A stretch of DNA of 64,000 bases from Atlantibacter sp032062175 (GTDB lineage Bacteria > Pseudomonadota > Gammaproteobacteria > Enterobacterales > Enterobacteriaceae): assembly GCF_032062175.1 (NCBI RefSeq), contig NZ_DAMBQK010000022.1, forward strand, positions 1 through 64,000, given 5' to 3'. Positions 1-8,513 of the stretch are shown here, piece after piece (positions within the stretch are counted from its first letter, which is position 1; each line of letters starts with the position of its first letter). The translations under genes were made by a program, and so were the position numbers. The notes beneath the pieces were generated by a model. The model ran no database searches, was not told where the DNA came from, and saw only the letters and a program-made list of their open reading frames with translations.

Positions 1-16
1 CGTTGTTCCGTGTCAG

Positions 17-75
17 TGGTGGCGCATTATAGGGAGTAATCAGAATCTGACAAGCGTTAAATTCAAAAAAGTTTT
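17..75 (-). promoter_or_regulatory. rRNA operon P1 promoter (rrnA-type), reading leftwards
   Basis: On the minus strand a -35 TTGTCA (48-53) and a perfect -10 TATAAT (26-31) are separated by 16 bases, followed by a GCGCCACC discriminator, with the start expected near base 17. An A/T-rich stretch (about 54-75) sits where an UP element would be. This is the signature of enterobacterial rrn P1 promoters. In E. coli hemG lies directly upstream of rrnA, so the 16S gene should begin beyond the left edge. No rRNA gene is inside the window. Confidence 0.85.
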
Positions 76-102
76 TGTTCGCTCACTTTCCAGGCGATAC
101 GT

Positions 103-648
103 CTATTTAACGCGCCTCTCGGTCGATAAACGTGCGATATCGCCCGCAAAACTGGTGACTTGCTGCCAGTCGGTATAGACCACTTCTTTAGACGTATCGG
201 TTTCTCCGCCCGTCATCTTCATAATCAGGCGGATCATCATCTTGTCAAGCCAGCCGTAGCGCGGATAGCGTAGCGCACCGGCAAACACCGCGCTGATATC
301 AGGCCGCCAGGGGGATTGCATCAGGAACTTCCGCGTATAGTTGTTGGTTTGCGGCGTACGCTTCTCGGCTTTACGCGCCACCAGGTTGACCGAGAAGAAC
401 GCGCTCGGCATTCCGTTCAGCGTCTGGAAGTTCTTTTTCACAAAGGCGTTGAGGGACGAATGAAAATGACCGTAGCGGATAGACGCGCCAATCACCACCG
501 CCGAATAGCTATCCCAGTGGATTTCCTCGGTGCGGTGCAAATTCACCAGGTCACTTTCAATCCCCTGCTCTTTTAACTCCGAGCTAATAAAAGCGGCGAT
601 CTCACGGGTCTGTCCATCACGCGAAGAGAACAATATTAAGGTTTTCAC
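103..648 (-). CDS. hemG: Menaquinone-dependent protoporphyrinogen IX oxidase
   Basis: 181 residues, the usual HemG length. HemG is a membrane-associated flavodoxin-like enzyme that oxidises protoporphyrinogen IX to protoporphyrin IX, the penultimate step of heme synthesis, and passes electrons to the quinone pool. The N-terminus carries the FMN-phosphate loop (SSRDGQTRE, about residues 8-16) of long-chain flavodoxins. It lies 12 bases downstream of trkH in the same direction, probably cotranscribed, and just upstream of an rrn P1 promoter, as in E. coli. Identity rests on length, fold signature and conserved neighbours. Confidence 0.96.
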   Translation of the reverse strand: MKTLILFSSRDGQTREIAAFISSELKEQGIESDLVNLHRTEEIHWDSYSAVVIGASIRYGHFHSSLNAFVKKNFQTLNGMPSAFFSVNLVARKAEKRTPQTNNYTRKFLMQSPWRPDISAVFAGALRYPRYGWLDKMMIRLIMKMTGGETDTSKEVVYTDWQQVTSFAGDIARLSTERRVK

Positions 649-660
649 GATACGCTCCAG

Positions 661-2112
661 TTATTCGCGCCAGAATGTTGGGGTAAAAAGCACCAGGAGG
701 GTAAAGACCTCAAGACGCCCGAACAACATATTGGCGATCAAAATCCATTTCGCCACCGGGTTCATATTGGCAAAGTTATCTGCCACCACGCCAAGGCCAG
801 GCCCAAGGTTATTCAGCGTAGCCACCACAGAAGCAAAGGCAGAGAAGTCATCCACACCCGTCGCGATAATCGCCAGCATACTGACAATAAATACCAGCGC
901 ATAGGCGGAGAAGAAGCCCCATACCGCTTCGAGAATACGTTCGGGTAGCGCACGGTTGCCGAGCTTGATGCTATACACGGCATTGGGATGCACCAGCCTT
1001 TTCAACTCGCGGTTGCCTTGTTTAAATAAGAGAAGAATACGGATGACCTTCAGCCCGCCGCCCGTCGACCCCGCACAGCCGCCGATAAATGCAGAGCACA
1101 ACAGCAGGACCGGCAAAAACAGCGGCCATTTGGCGATACTGTCGGTGGTAAAGCCCGCCGTGGTCGCCATCGACACCACCTGGAAAAACGCCTGGTTGAG
1201 CGTAGTGACAGCCGAACTGTAGATGTCATGGAACCACAGCACCAGCGTGCAGATCACTACCAGGGTAAACTGCACGCCGATAAACATCCGAAACTCCGGG
1301 TCACGCCAGTACACCTTCAGGTTGCGTCCGCTCAGCAAGGAAAAGTGCAGGCCGTAGTTACAGCCGGAGATTAATAAGAAGATGGCGATGATGGTGTTAA
1401 TTGTCGGGCTGTCGAAATAGCCGATGCTGGCGTCATGGGTAGAAAACCCGCCAATCGCGATTGTGGCAAAGCTATGGCCGATGGCGTCAAAGGCTGGCAT
1501 CCCGGCAAACCACAGCGCCAGCGCACAGGCTACAGTCAGTAATACATAAATGAGCCACAGCGTTTTTGCCGTTTCGGCGATACGCGGGCGCATTTTGTTA
1601 TCTTTCAGCGGGCCGGGCATTTCCGCACGATACAGCTGCATCCCCCCGACGCCGAGTATCGGGAGTATCGCCACGGCCAGTACAATGATCCCCATACCGC
1701 CAAACCATTGCAGCATCTGGCGGTAAAACAGAATGGCGTGCGGCAGCGAATCCAGCCCCACCAGCGTGGTCGCCCCGGTGGTGGTTAACCCGGAGAAGGA
1801 TTCAAAGAAGGCGTCGGTGACAGTCAGGTTGGGCTGCTCAGAAAAGATAAACGGTAATGCCCCGACGCTGCCCAGCACCGTCCAGAACAGGACCACAATC
1901 AAAAAGCCTTCCCGGGATTTGAGCTCTTTTTTCTCACGGCGGTTCGGCCACCACAGCATGGAACCAATCACCAGCGCCACAAAGAAAGTTTGGGTAAATG
2001 CGCGCCCGGCGCCGTCGCGGTAGATCAACGCCACCAACCCCGGCAGGATCATGGTCCCTGAAAACAGAATCACCAGTAGCCCTACGATGCGGGTAATCGC
2101 GCGAAGTTGCAT
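661..2112 (-). CDS. trkH: Trk system potassium uptake protein, channel subunit
   Basis: 483 residues, full family length. TrkH is the inner-membrane pore of the Trk K+ uptake system and works with the cytoplasmic NAD-binding TrkA. The sequence has about ten to twelve hydrophobic segments and the four repeated M-P-M selectivity-filter regions: TTTGATT (about 110-116), TIAIGGFST, ATTAGFTT and LNNLGPGLG. The gene is followed at once by hemG; it starts about 40 bases downstream of yigZ, which points the same way, so a yigZ-trkH-hemG unit is plausible. Nothing is truncated. Confidence 0.97.
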   Translation of the reverse strand: MQLRAITRIVGLLVILFSGTMILPGLVALIYRDGAGRAFTQTFFVALVIGSMLWWPNRREKKELKSREGFLIVVLFWTVLGSVGALPFIFSEQPNLTVTDAFFESFSGLTTTGATTLVGLDSLPHAILFYRQMLQWFGGMGIIVLAVAILPILGVGGMQLYRAEMPGPLKDNKMRPRIAETAKTLWLIYVLLTVACALALWFAGMPAFDAIGHSFATIAIGGFSTHDASIGYFDSPTINTIIAIFLLISGCNYGLHFSLLSGRNLKVYWRDPEFRMFIGVQFTLVVICTLVLWFHDIYSSAVTTLNQAFFQVVSMATTAGFTTDSIAKWPLFLPVLLLCSAFIGGCAGSTGGGLKVIRILLLFKQGNRELKRLVHPNAVYSIKLGNRALPERILEAVWGFFSAYALVFIVSMLAIIATGVDDFSAFASVVATLNNLGPGLGVVADNFANMNPVAKWILIANMLFGRLEVFTLLVLFTPTFWRE

Positions 2113-2151
2113 TAGCCACTTCCTTAGAAGTCAAAAAAGAGGTGTGGATTA

Positions 2152-2763
2152 TTATTCAATCGGTAACAAATGCAATGCGCCGCGACTAAAATCCATCAGC
2201 TTTGCTGTAAATTCCGGCAGTTGCAGATGCGGCAGCGCGATGCGTAACTGCACGCTGGCCTGAAAATCGCTGTGCACAATCAGACCATTATGCTGCTTAA
2301 CCAGTGCTTCAACGCCCGCCAACTGCGCATAATCACACTGCAAAGTATATTCAGTCAGCGGCACTTTGCGCAGCGTGGAGAGTTGCGTCAACGCCTGCTG
2401 AACGCCGCCGCCATAGGCCTTTACCAGACCACCGGTGCCGAGCTTCACGCCACCATAATAGCGGGTCACCACGGCGGTAATTTCGCCTACCCCGCTCCCC
2501 ATAAGCTGGGCCAGCATCGGCTTGCCCGCCGTGCCTGCGGGCTCGCCGTCATCCGAAAAACCTAACTGCTGCGAATCATCCGGCGCCCCCGCCACCCAGG
2601 CAAAGCAGTGGTGCCGCGCATCGGGATACTCCGCGCGCATCTGCGCCACAAACGCTTTTGCCGCCTCCACGTCTGGCGTATGCGCCAGGCGGGTAATAAA
2701 GCGGCTCTTTTTAATCTCTTCCGTCAGGGTGACCGGCTGCGCCGGGATAAGCCAGCTATCCAT
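2152..2763 (-). CDS. yigZ: IMPACT/YigZ family protein
   Basis: 203 residues. It carries the UPF0029/IMPACT family block GFSDDGEPAGTAGKPM (about residues 68-83) and a C-terminal ferredoxin-like half. The family is related to eukaryotic IMPACT, a regulator of translation signalling; the bacterial role is not settled, so the biochemical function is unknown. Its ATG shares one base with the stop of pepQ (TGATG at 2761-2765), indicating translational coupling with the upstream peptidase. Confidence 0.93.
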   Translation of the reverse strand: MDSWLIPAQPVTLTEEIKKSRFITRLAHTPDVEAAKAFVAQMRAEYPDARHHCFAWVAGAPDDSQQLGFSDDGEPAGTAGKPMLAQLMGSGVGEITAVVTRYYGGVKLGTGGLVKAYGGGVQQALTQLSTLRKVPLTEYTLQCDYAQLAGVEALVKQHNGLIVHSDFQASVQLRIALPHLQLPEFTAKLMDFSRGALHLLPIE

Positions 2764-4094
2764 CAGGCGAGTTTCAAATCCCGCGTCATGTTTTCAATAC
2801 TGTTTTCATGGATCACGACGTTATCTTCAATACGAATCCCGCCAAACGGCTTCAGCGCGTCGATTTTCTGCCAGTTGAAGTGTTTCGCGTATTGCCCTTC
2901 GCGCCACGGGGCCAGCAGCGACTCGATAAAGTAAATGCCTGGCTCAATGGTCAGCACCATGCCCGGCTCAAGCACGCGGGTGCAGCGCAGGTACGGATAT
3001 TTTTCCGGGGCAGGAAGATGAGTGCCGCTGTTATCCTGCATAAAGCCTGCTACATCATGCACCTGTAGACCCAGCGGATGCCCAATCCCGTGCGGCATAA
3101 ACGGTCCGGTGATATCGGTTTCCACCATAGCTTCTTCGCTGATATCAGTGACAATCTGATGACGCTTCAATAATTTGGCGATGCGCTGATGGAACTGCAC
3201 ATGGTATTCGGTATAACGCACACCGGCTTTCATGGTCGCGATCAGCGCCAGTTGTTCTTCATTAACGTCTTTAATCAGCTGCGCGTAGTCGTTATCGCTG
3301 TTCGCCGCCCAGGTGCGGGTCAAATCCGCAGCATAGCCGTTGTATTCTGCTCCGGCGTCAAGCAGGAAGCTGCGCATTTCAGAAGGCGCGCGGTGGTCGA
3401 GTTTAGTGTAGTGCAGCACGGCGGCATGTTCGTTCAGCGCCACGATATTGCTATACGGCACATCGGTATCGCGATGACCGGTGGCGGTGAGATACGCCTG
3501 GTTGATATCGAACTCGCTCATCCCGGACAGGAACGCTTCGTGCGCCGCCTGGTGCCCGTTTACCGCCGTTTTCTGCGCTTCACGCATACAGGCCAGTTCA
3601 TAGTCGGTTTTATAAGAACGGTAATAGTGCAGGTAATCAATCACGCCTTTCGGGTTGATATTGGCGGCAGGGATCTCCAGCTGAAGCGCGCGCTCAGGCA
3701 CCGGCCCGATATACGCCATGTTGCCGCGCGCCGCAGGCAGTTGGCTGGCAATGCCGTCGGCTTTCGGCAGCGCAACAATGTCGATTTCCTCGGTCCAGAA
3801 CGAGGTCGGCAACGGCTCGACGTTGTGCCAGTAATCCACCGGCAGATAAAACCACAGTTTGGGCTTATTCACGCCATCCACCAGCAGCCAGCAGTTTGGC
3901 ACCTGGGTGACGGGCACCCACGCCTTGAACTGCGGATTCACTTTGAACGGATACGGATGGTCATCAAGAAAGACATTAAACAGCTCACCGGAGTGGATCA
4001 GTAACGCATCAAGTTGAAAACGAGAGAGCACATCCCGCGTGCGTTCCTGTAGCGTCGCCAGGTGGTTTTTATAAAGTGTTGCCAGCGAATCCAT
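2763..4094 (-). CDS. pepQ: Xaa-Pro dipeptidase (prolidase)
   Basis: 443 residues, same length as E. coli PepQ. It is an M24 'pita-bread' metallopeptidase that splits dipeptides with a C-terminal proline. Metal-ligand positions are visible: Asp246 in LLDAGAE and Asp257 in AADLTRTW, the HGIGH block, and two Glu in the LTIEPGI and GGIRIEDN blocks. The gene is divergent from fadB and overlaps yigZ by one base. In E. coli this divergent pair with fadBA is conserved. Confidence 0.96.
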   Translation of the reverse strand: MDSLATLYKNHLATLQERTRDVLSRFQLDALLIHSGELFNVFLDDHPYPFKVNPQFKAWVPVTQVPNCWLLVDGVNKPKLWFYLPVDYWHNVEPLPTSFWTEEIDIVALPKADGIASQLPAARGNMAYIGPVPERALQLEIPAANINPKGVIDYLHYYRSYKTDYELACMREAQKTAVNGHQAAHEAFLSGMSEFDINQAYLTATGHRDTDVPYSNIVALNEHAAVLHYTKLDHRAPSEMRSFLLDAGAEYNGYAADLTRTWAANSDNDYAQLIKDVNEEQLALIATMKAGVRYTEYHVQFHQRIAKLLKRHQIVTDISEEAMVETDITGPFMPHGIGHPLGLQVHDVAGFMQDNSGTHLPAPEKYPYLRCTRVLEPGMVLTIEPGIYFIESLLAPWREGQYAKHFNWQKIDALKPFGGIRIEDNVVIHENSIENMTRDLKLA

Positions 4095-4242
4095 AATCTA
4101 CCCTTCTTCTTGTTCAACAATAAATTCTCGCATATTAGCACACCGATTCAGCACCGCAGCGATTTCGACCATCCGTGATCCCCTTTGCAAATATTTAAAG
4201 TCTTATTTGCATTTCATTAACATCAATTCCACACTCCGACTC

Positions 4243-4259
4243 ATCTGGTACGACCAGAT
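4243..4259. promoter_or_regulatory. FadR operator of fadBA
   Basis: ATCTGGTACGACCAGAT is a 17-base near-palindrome that I recognise as the FadR-binding site of the E. coli fadBA promoter. It lies 27 bases upstream of the fadB start. FadR represses fatty-acid oxidation genes until long-chain acyl-CoA releases it, so fadBA should be fatty-acid inducible. The 4095-4285 interval also serves pepQ on the other strand. Confidence 0.9.
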
Positions 4260-4285
4260 CCCCATGCTGGATTCAGGAGACTGAC

Positions 4286-6475
4286 ATGCTCTACAAAGGC
4301 GACACCCTGTACGTTAACTGGCTGGAAGACGGCATCGCCGAACTGGTGTTCGATGCCCCCGGCTCAGTAAACAAACTTGATACCGCGACGGTTGCAAGCC
4401 TCGGCCACGCGCTGGATGTATTAGAAAAACAAAGCGAACTCAAAGGCCTGCTGCTGCGCTCAGAAAAAGCGGCATTTATTGTCGGCGCGGATATTACCGA
4501 ATTCCTTTCGTTGTTCCTGGTTCCGCAGGAGCAACTCAGCCAGTGGCTGCATTTTGCCAACAGCGTCTTTAATCGCCTGGAAGATTTGCCGGTACCGACG
4601 CTGTCCGCCGTTAACGGTTATGCGCTGGGCGGCGGCTGCGAATGCGTGTTAGCCACCGACTACCGTATCGCTACGCCGGATCTGCGTATTGGCCTGCCGG
4701 AAACCAAGCTGGGGATCATGCCGGGGTTTGGCGGCTCGGTGCGTCTGCCTCGCCTGCTGGGTGCGGACAGCGCGCTGGAAATCATTGCTGCGGGTAAAGA
4801 CGTGGGCGCTGAGCAGGCGCTGAGCGTCGGCCTGGTCGATGCGATTGTTAAACCCGAAAAACTGGTCGACGGCGCGTTAAGCGTATTGCGTCAGGCCATT
4901 AACGGCGATCTGGACTGGAAAGCGAAGCGCGCACCGAAGCTGGAGCCGCTGCATTTAAGCAAAATCGAAGCCGCCATGAGCTTTACCATCGCCAAAGGCA
5001 TGGTGATGCAAACGGCAGGCAAACACTACCCGGCACCCATCACGGCGGTGAAAACCATCGAAGCCGCTGCCACACTGGGCCGTGATGAAGCATTAAAATT
5101 AGAAAACCAAAGCTTTGTTCCGCTGGCGCACACGCCGCAGGCGCGCGCCCTGGTGGGGATTTTCCTGAACGATCAGTACGTAAAAGGCCTGGCGAAGCAG
5201 CAGTCCAAATCGGTCGAGACGCCGAAACAGGCGGCTGTGCTGGGCGCGGGGATTATGGGCGGCGGCATCGCTTATCAGTCCGCGTGGAAAGGCGTACCGG
5301 TGGTCATGAAGGATATCAACGACAAATCGTTAACGCTTGGTATGACAGAAGCCGCCAAACTGCTGAATAAACAACTTGAGCGCGGCAAAATCGACGGCCT
5401 GAAACTGGCTGGCGTGATCTCCACCATTCACCCGACCCTGGACTATGCCGGGTTCGAGCGTGTGGATGTCGTAGTTGAAGCGGTTGTCGAAAACCCGAAA
5501 ATCAAAAAAGCGGTGCTGGCGGAGACTGAAGACAAAATCCGTCCGGATACCGTACTGGCATCGAATACCTCGACCATCCCGATTAGCGAATTAGCCAGCG
5601 CGCTGAAGCGCCCGGAAAACTTCTGCGGAATGCACTTTTTCAACCCGGTACACCGTATGCCGCTGGTTGAAGTGATCCGCGGCGAGAAAACCTCTGACGA
5701 CACTATCGCCAAAGTGGTGGCGTGGGCCAGCAAAATGGGTAAAACCCCGATTGTGGTTAACGACTGCCCTGGCTTCTTCGTCAACCGCGTGCTGTTCCCT
5801 TATTTTGCCGGCTTCAGCCAGTTGCTGCGTGACGGCGCGGATTTCCGCCAGATCGATAAAGTGATGGAAAAACAGTTTGGCTGGCCGATGGGCCCGGCAT
5901 ACCTGCTCGACGTGGTCGGCATTGATACCGCGCATCATGCTCAGGCGGTCATGGCGGCGGGCTTCCCGCAGCGGATGGCCAAAAATTATCGCGATGCGAT
6001 TGATGCCCTGTTCGACGCCGGTCGTTACGGTCAGAAAAACGGTCTTGGCTTCTGGCGTTATAAAGAAGACAACAAAGGCAAACCGCGTAAAGAGCAGGAC
6101 GAGGACGTGGAAGGCCTGCTGGCGGAAGTCAGCCAGCCGAAGGGCGAGTTCAGCGATGAAGAAATTATCGCCCGCATGATGATCCCGATGGTCAACGAAG
6201 TGGTGCGTTGCCTGGAAGAAGGCATTATCGCCAGCCCGGCGGAAGCGGATATGGCGCTGGTTTACGGTCTCGGTTTCCCTCCGTTCCACGGTGGCGCATT
6301 CCGCTGGCTGGATACTCTGGGCAGCGCCAAATATCTGGATATGGCTCAGCAATATCAACACCTCGGTCCGTTGTATGCGGTGCCGGACGGTTTGCGCGCC
6401 AAAGCGCGTCTCAACGAACCGTATTATCCCCCGGTTGAACCCGCGCGCCCGGTTGGCGATTTGAAAACGGCTTAA
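4286..6475 (+). CDS. fadB: Fatty acid oxidation complex alpha subunit
   Basis: 729 residues, identical in length to E. coli FadB. It is multifunctional: the N-terminal crotonase-type domain (about 1-190) gives enoyl-CoA hydratase and isomerase activities, and the C-terminal part gives 3-hydroxyacyl-CoA dehydrogenase. Visible landmarks are GYALGGGCECVLATD with the hydratase glutamates, the NAD-binding loop VLGAGIMGGG (about 316-325), and the dehydrogenase block MHFFNPVHRM with the catalytic His near 450. It pairs with FadA as an alpha2beta2 complex. It is preceded by a strong GGAG-type ribosome site and a FadR operator. Confidence 0.98.
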   Translation: MLYKGDTLYVNWLEDGIAELVFDAPGSVNKLDTATVASLGHALDVLEKQSELKGLLLRSEKAAFIVGADITEFLSLFLVPQEQLSQWLHFANSVFNRLEDLPVPTLSAVNGYALGGGCECVLATDYRIATPDLRIGLPETKLGIMPGFGGSVRLPRLLGADSALEIIAAGKDVGAEQALSVGLVDAIVKPEKLVDGALSVLRQAINGDLDWKAKRAPKLEPLHLSKIEAAMSFTIAKGMVMQTAGKHYPAPITAVKTIEAAATLGRDEALKLENQSFVPLAHTPQARALVGIFLNDQYVKGLAKQQSKSVETPKQAAVLGAGIMGGGIAYQSAWKGVPVVMKDINDKSLTLGMTEAAKLLNKQLERGKIDGLKLAGVISTIHPTLDYAGFERVDVVVEAVVENPKIKKAVLAETEDKIRPDTVLASNTSTIPISELASALKRPENFCGMHFFNPVHRMPLVEVIRGEKTSDDTIAKVVAWASKMGKTPIVVNDCPGFFVNRVLFPYFAGFSQLLRDGADFRQIDKVMEKQFGWPMGPAYLLDVVGIDTAHHAQAVMAAGFPQRMAKNYRDAIDALFDAGRYGQKNGLGFWRYKEDNKGKPRKEQDEDVEGLLAEVSQPKGEFSDEEIIARMMIPMVNEVVRCLEEGIIASPAEADMALVYGLGFPPFHGGAFRWLDTLGSAKYLDMAQQYQHLGPLYAVPDGLRAKARLNEPYYPPVEPARPVGDLKTA

Positions 6476-6485
6476 GGAGCGAAAG

Positions 6486-7649
6486 ATGGAAAAGGTGGTA
6501 ATTGTTGACGCAATCCGCACCCCGATGGGCCGTTCCAAAGGCGGCGCGTTTCGCCAGGTGCGGGCGGAAGATCTGTCGGCGCACTTGATGCGCAGCCTGC
6601 TGTCGCGTAACCCGGCGCTGGAGCCTTCAGCGATTGATGATATTTACTGGGGTTGTGTGCAGCAAACCCTGGAGCAGGGTTTTAACATTGCGCGTAACGC
6701 CGCGTTGCTGGCGGAAATCCCGCACCGTGTACCGGCGGTGACGGTTAACCGCCTGTGCGGATCGTCGATGCAGGCGCTGCACGATGCCGCACGCATGATC
6801 ATGACCGGCGATGCCCAAACCTGCCTGATCGGCGGCGTGGAGCATATGGGCCACGTGCCAATGAACCACGGCGTAGACTTCCACCCCGGTCTGAGCCGCA
6901 ACGTGGCGAAAGCCGCGGGCATGATGGGCCTGACGGCGGAAATGCTGGCGCGGATGCACGGCATCAGCCGTGAGATGCAGGACAGCTTTGCCGCCCGCTC
7001 GCACCAGCGCGCATGGGCAGCGACTCAGGCCGGTCATTTCAAAAATGAGATAGTCCCGGTCAACGGCCATGACGCCGACGGCGTACTGAAGCGCTACGAC
7101 TACGATGAAGTGATCCGCCCGGAAACCAGCGTGGAAAGCCTGGCGACGTTGAAACCCGCGTTCGATCGGGTCAGCGGAACGGTTACCGCAGGGACGTCTT
7201 CTGCCCTGTCCGATGGTGCAGCAGCCATGCTAGTGATGAGCGAAAGCCGCGCCAGGGAACTGGGCCTGACGCCGCGCGCGCGTATCCGTTCAATGGCGGT
7301 GGTCGGTTGCGATCCGTCGATTATGGGTTACGGCCCGGTTCCGGCCTCGAAGCTGGCGCTGAAGAAAGCGGGCCTGAGCGCAGCGGATATCGATCTGTTT
7401 GAGATGAACGAAGCGTTTGCCGCGCAGATCCTGCCATGCATTAAAGATCTGGGCTTGATGGAGCAGATCGACGAGAAGATAAACCTCAACGGCGGTGCCA
7501 TCGCGTTAGGACATCCGCTGGGATGTTCCGGGGCGCGTATCAGCACCACGCTGATTAACCTGATGGAACGCAAAGACGCGCAGTTCGGGCTTGCCACGAT
7601 GTGTATTGGTTTAGGTCAGGGCATCGCGACGGTGTTTGAGCGGGTTTAA
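6486..7649 (+). CDS. fadA: 3-ketoacyl-CoA thiolase, beta subunit of the fatty acid oxidation complex
   Basis: 387 residues. FadA performs the last step of beta-oxidation, thiolytic cleavage of 3-ketoacyl-CoA. The nucleophile Cys91 is in NRLCGSSM, the His of GHPLG and the second Cys in MCIGLGQG complete the active site. It begins 10 bases after fadB with AAGGAG between them, so both come from the fadBA message, which ends at the hairpin at 7735-7760. Confidence 0.98.
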   Translation: MEKVVIVDAIRTPMGRSKGGAFRQVRAEDLSAHLMRSLLSRNPALEPSAIDDIYWGCVQQTLEQGFNIARNAALLAEIPHRVPAVTVNRLCGSSMQALHDAARMIMTGDAQTCLIGGVEHMGHVPMNHGVDFHPGLSRNVAKAAGMMGLTAEMLARMHGISREMQDSFAARSHQRAWAATQAGHFKNEIVPVNGHDADGVLKRYDYDEVIRPETSVESLATLKPAFDRVSGTVTAGTSSALSDGAAAMLVMSESRARELGLTPRARIRSMAVVGCDPSIMGYGPVPASKLALKKAGLSAADIDLFEMNEAFAAQILPCIKDLGLMEQIDEKINLNGGAIALGHPLGCSGARISTTLINLMERKDAQFGLATMCIGLGQGIATVFERV

Positions 7650-7660
7650 GTGTTACACGA

Positions 7661-7696
7661 CACCGTAGCGGCAGGAAATAAAACGCCGCTACGGTG
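7661..7696. repeat. Perfect 12-bp inverted repeat downstream of fadA
   Basis: CACCGTAGCGGC (7661-7672) is the exact reverse complement of GCCGCTACGGTG (7685-7696), with a 12-base loop. There is no T tract on either side, so by itself it is not a typical intrinsic terminator. It lies before the clearer terminator at 7735 and could stabilise the fadBA 3' end. Role inferred only. Confidence 0.6.
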
Positions 7697-7734
7697 ACAA
7701 AGGCAAGAAAGAAAAGAGTTTAGTTGCCGTTCTT

Positions 7735-7760
7735 CCCGCCTGTCAGGGGCGGGTTTTTTT
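7735..7760 (+). terminator. Intrinsic terminator of fadBA
   Basis: A CCCGCC/GGCGGG stem (7735-7740 and 7748-7753, 7-base loop) is followed by seven T (7754-7760). It stands between the convergent fadA and fre, whose stop codon begins at 7767. Confidence 0.88.
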
Positions 7761-7766
7761 ATACGA

Positions 7767-8468
7767 TCAAATAAACGAAAACGCGTCGCCAAACATCCGG
7801 TCTTCACGCGCGCCACGCTCGTTGCAGAACAGGTCGCGGGCAATTTTCGCCATCTCAAAGCGCCCGGCAATATAAATGTCGTGCTCGCTCAGCGTACCGA
7901 AATCCTGCATTACCGCCGTCAGCACCGTTCCGCTGCGTCCACGCCACGCTTCTTCCGGCTGTTCCACTACCGGCACCACGCTAAGATTCGGGTGGTTAAC
8001 CGACAGCGCTTCCAGCTCGGCTAAATCGTAGAGATGTTTTTCCTCGCGGCCGCCCCAGTAAATGGCGATTTCACGGGAAGGGTTACGCGCCAGCGCGGTA
8101 AACAGAATAGAACGCACATAGGAGAACCCGGTGCCGCCCGCGATTAAAATCAGCGGACGATCGTCTTCGTCACGCAGCCAGGCATCGCCGTGGGGAATAT
8201 CGATGACGATCTCGCGGTCTTTAAGAATGCGGTCCATCACTGCCATCGCGTAGAGATTAAGCTCCGATGCGCCGATATGCAGTTCGATAAATCCCTGCTC
8301 GTCCGGCGTTGAAGCCATCGAGAACGGGCGCTTGTCGCGCTCGTCCATCACCACCATCAGGTACTGGCCTGCACGAAAAGAAAAAGGTGAGTCGGGTACT
8401 AAACGAACGCGGTACACGGTTTCTGTGATCGCGTCCACCGAGGTCACTTTACAGCTTAAGGTTGTCAT
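7767..8468 (-). CDS. fre: NAD(P)H-flavin reductase
   Basis: 233 residues from the ATG at 8468 (MTTLSCKV), which matches the family N-terminus; an upstream in-frame ATG at 8489 would add seven unsupported residues. Fre reduces free flavins with NAD(P)H and supplies reduced flavin to other enzymes. Ferredoxin-reductase fold: flavin-binding RPFSMAST near residues 46-53 and the pyridine-nucleotide block AGGTGFSYVRS. It lies 45 bases downstream of ubiD in the same direction, as in E. coli, and probably shares its transcript. Confidence 0.96.
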   Translation of the reverse strand: MTTLSCKVTSVDAITETVYRVRLVPDSPFSFRAGQYLMVVMDERDKRPFSMASTPDEQGFIELHIGASELNLYAMAVMDRILKDREIVIDIPHGDAWLRDEDDRPLILIAGGTGFSYVRSILFTALARNPSREIAIYWGGREEKHLYDLAELEALSVNHPNLSVVPVVEQPEEAWRGRSGTVLTAVMQDFGTLSEHDIYIAGRFEMAKIARDLFCNERGAREDRMFGDAFSFI

Positions 8469-8513
8469 GCGTTCCCTCTGTCGGGTCAATATTGCAAAAC
8501 CGCAACGGTCGCG

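Noticed and set aside
3189..4004. 271-codon open frame on the plus strand inside pepQ
   Set aside because: It is antisense to an intact conserved peptidase and its translation is Arg/His/Gln-rich without recognisable domains, typical of a shadow frame.
5591..6538. 315-codon open frame opposite fadB
   Set aside because: Shadow of fadB; no ribosome site, composition biased to Arg, His and Phe.
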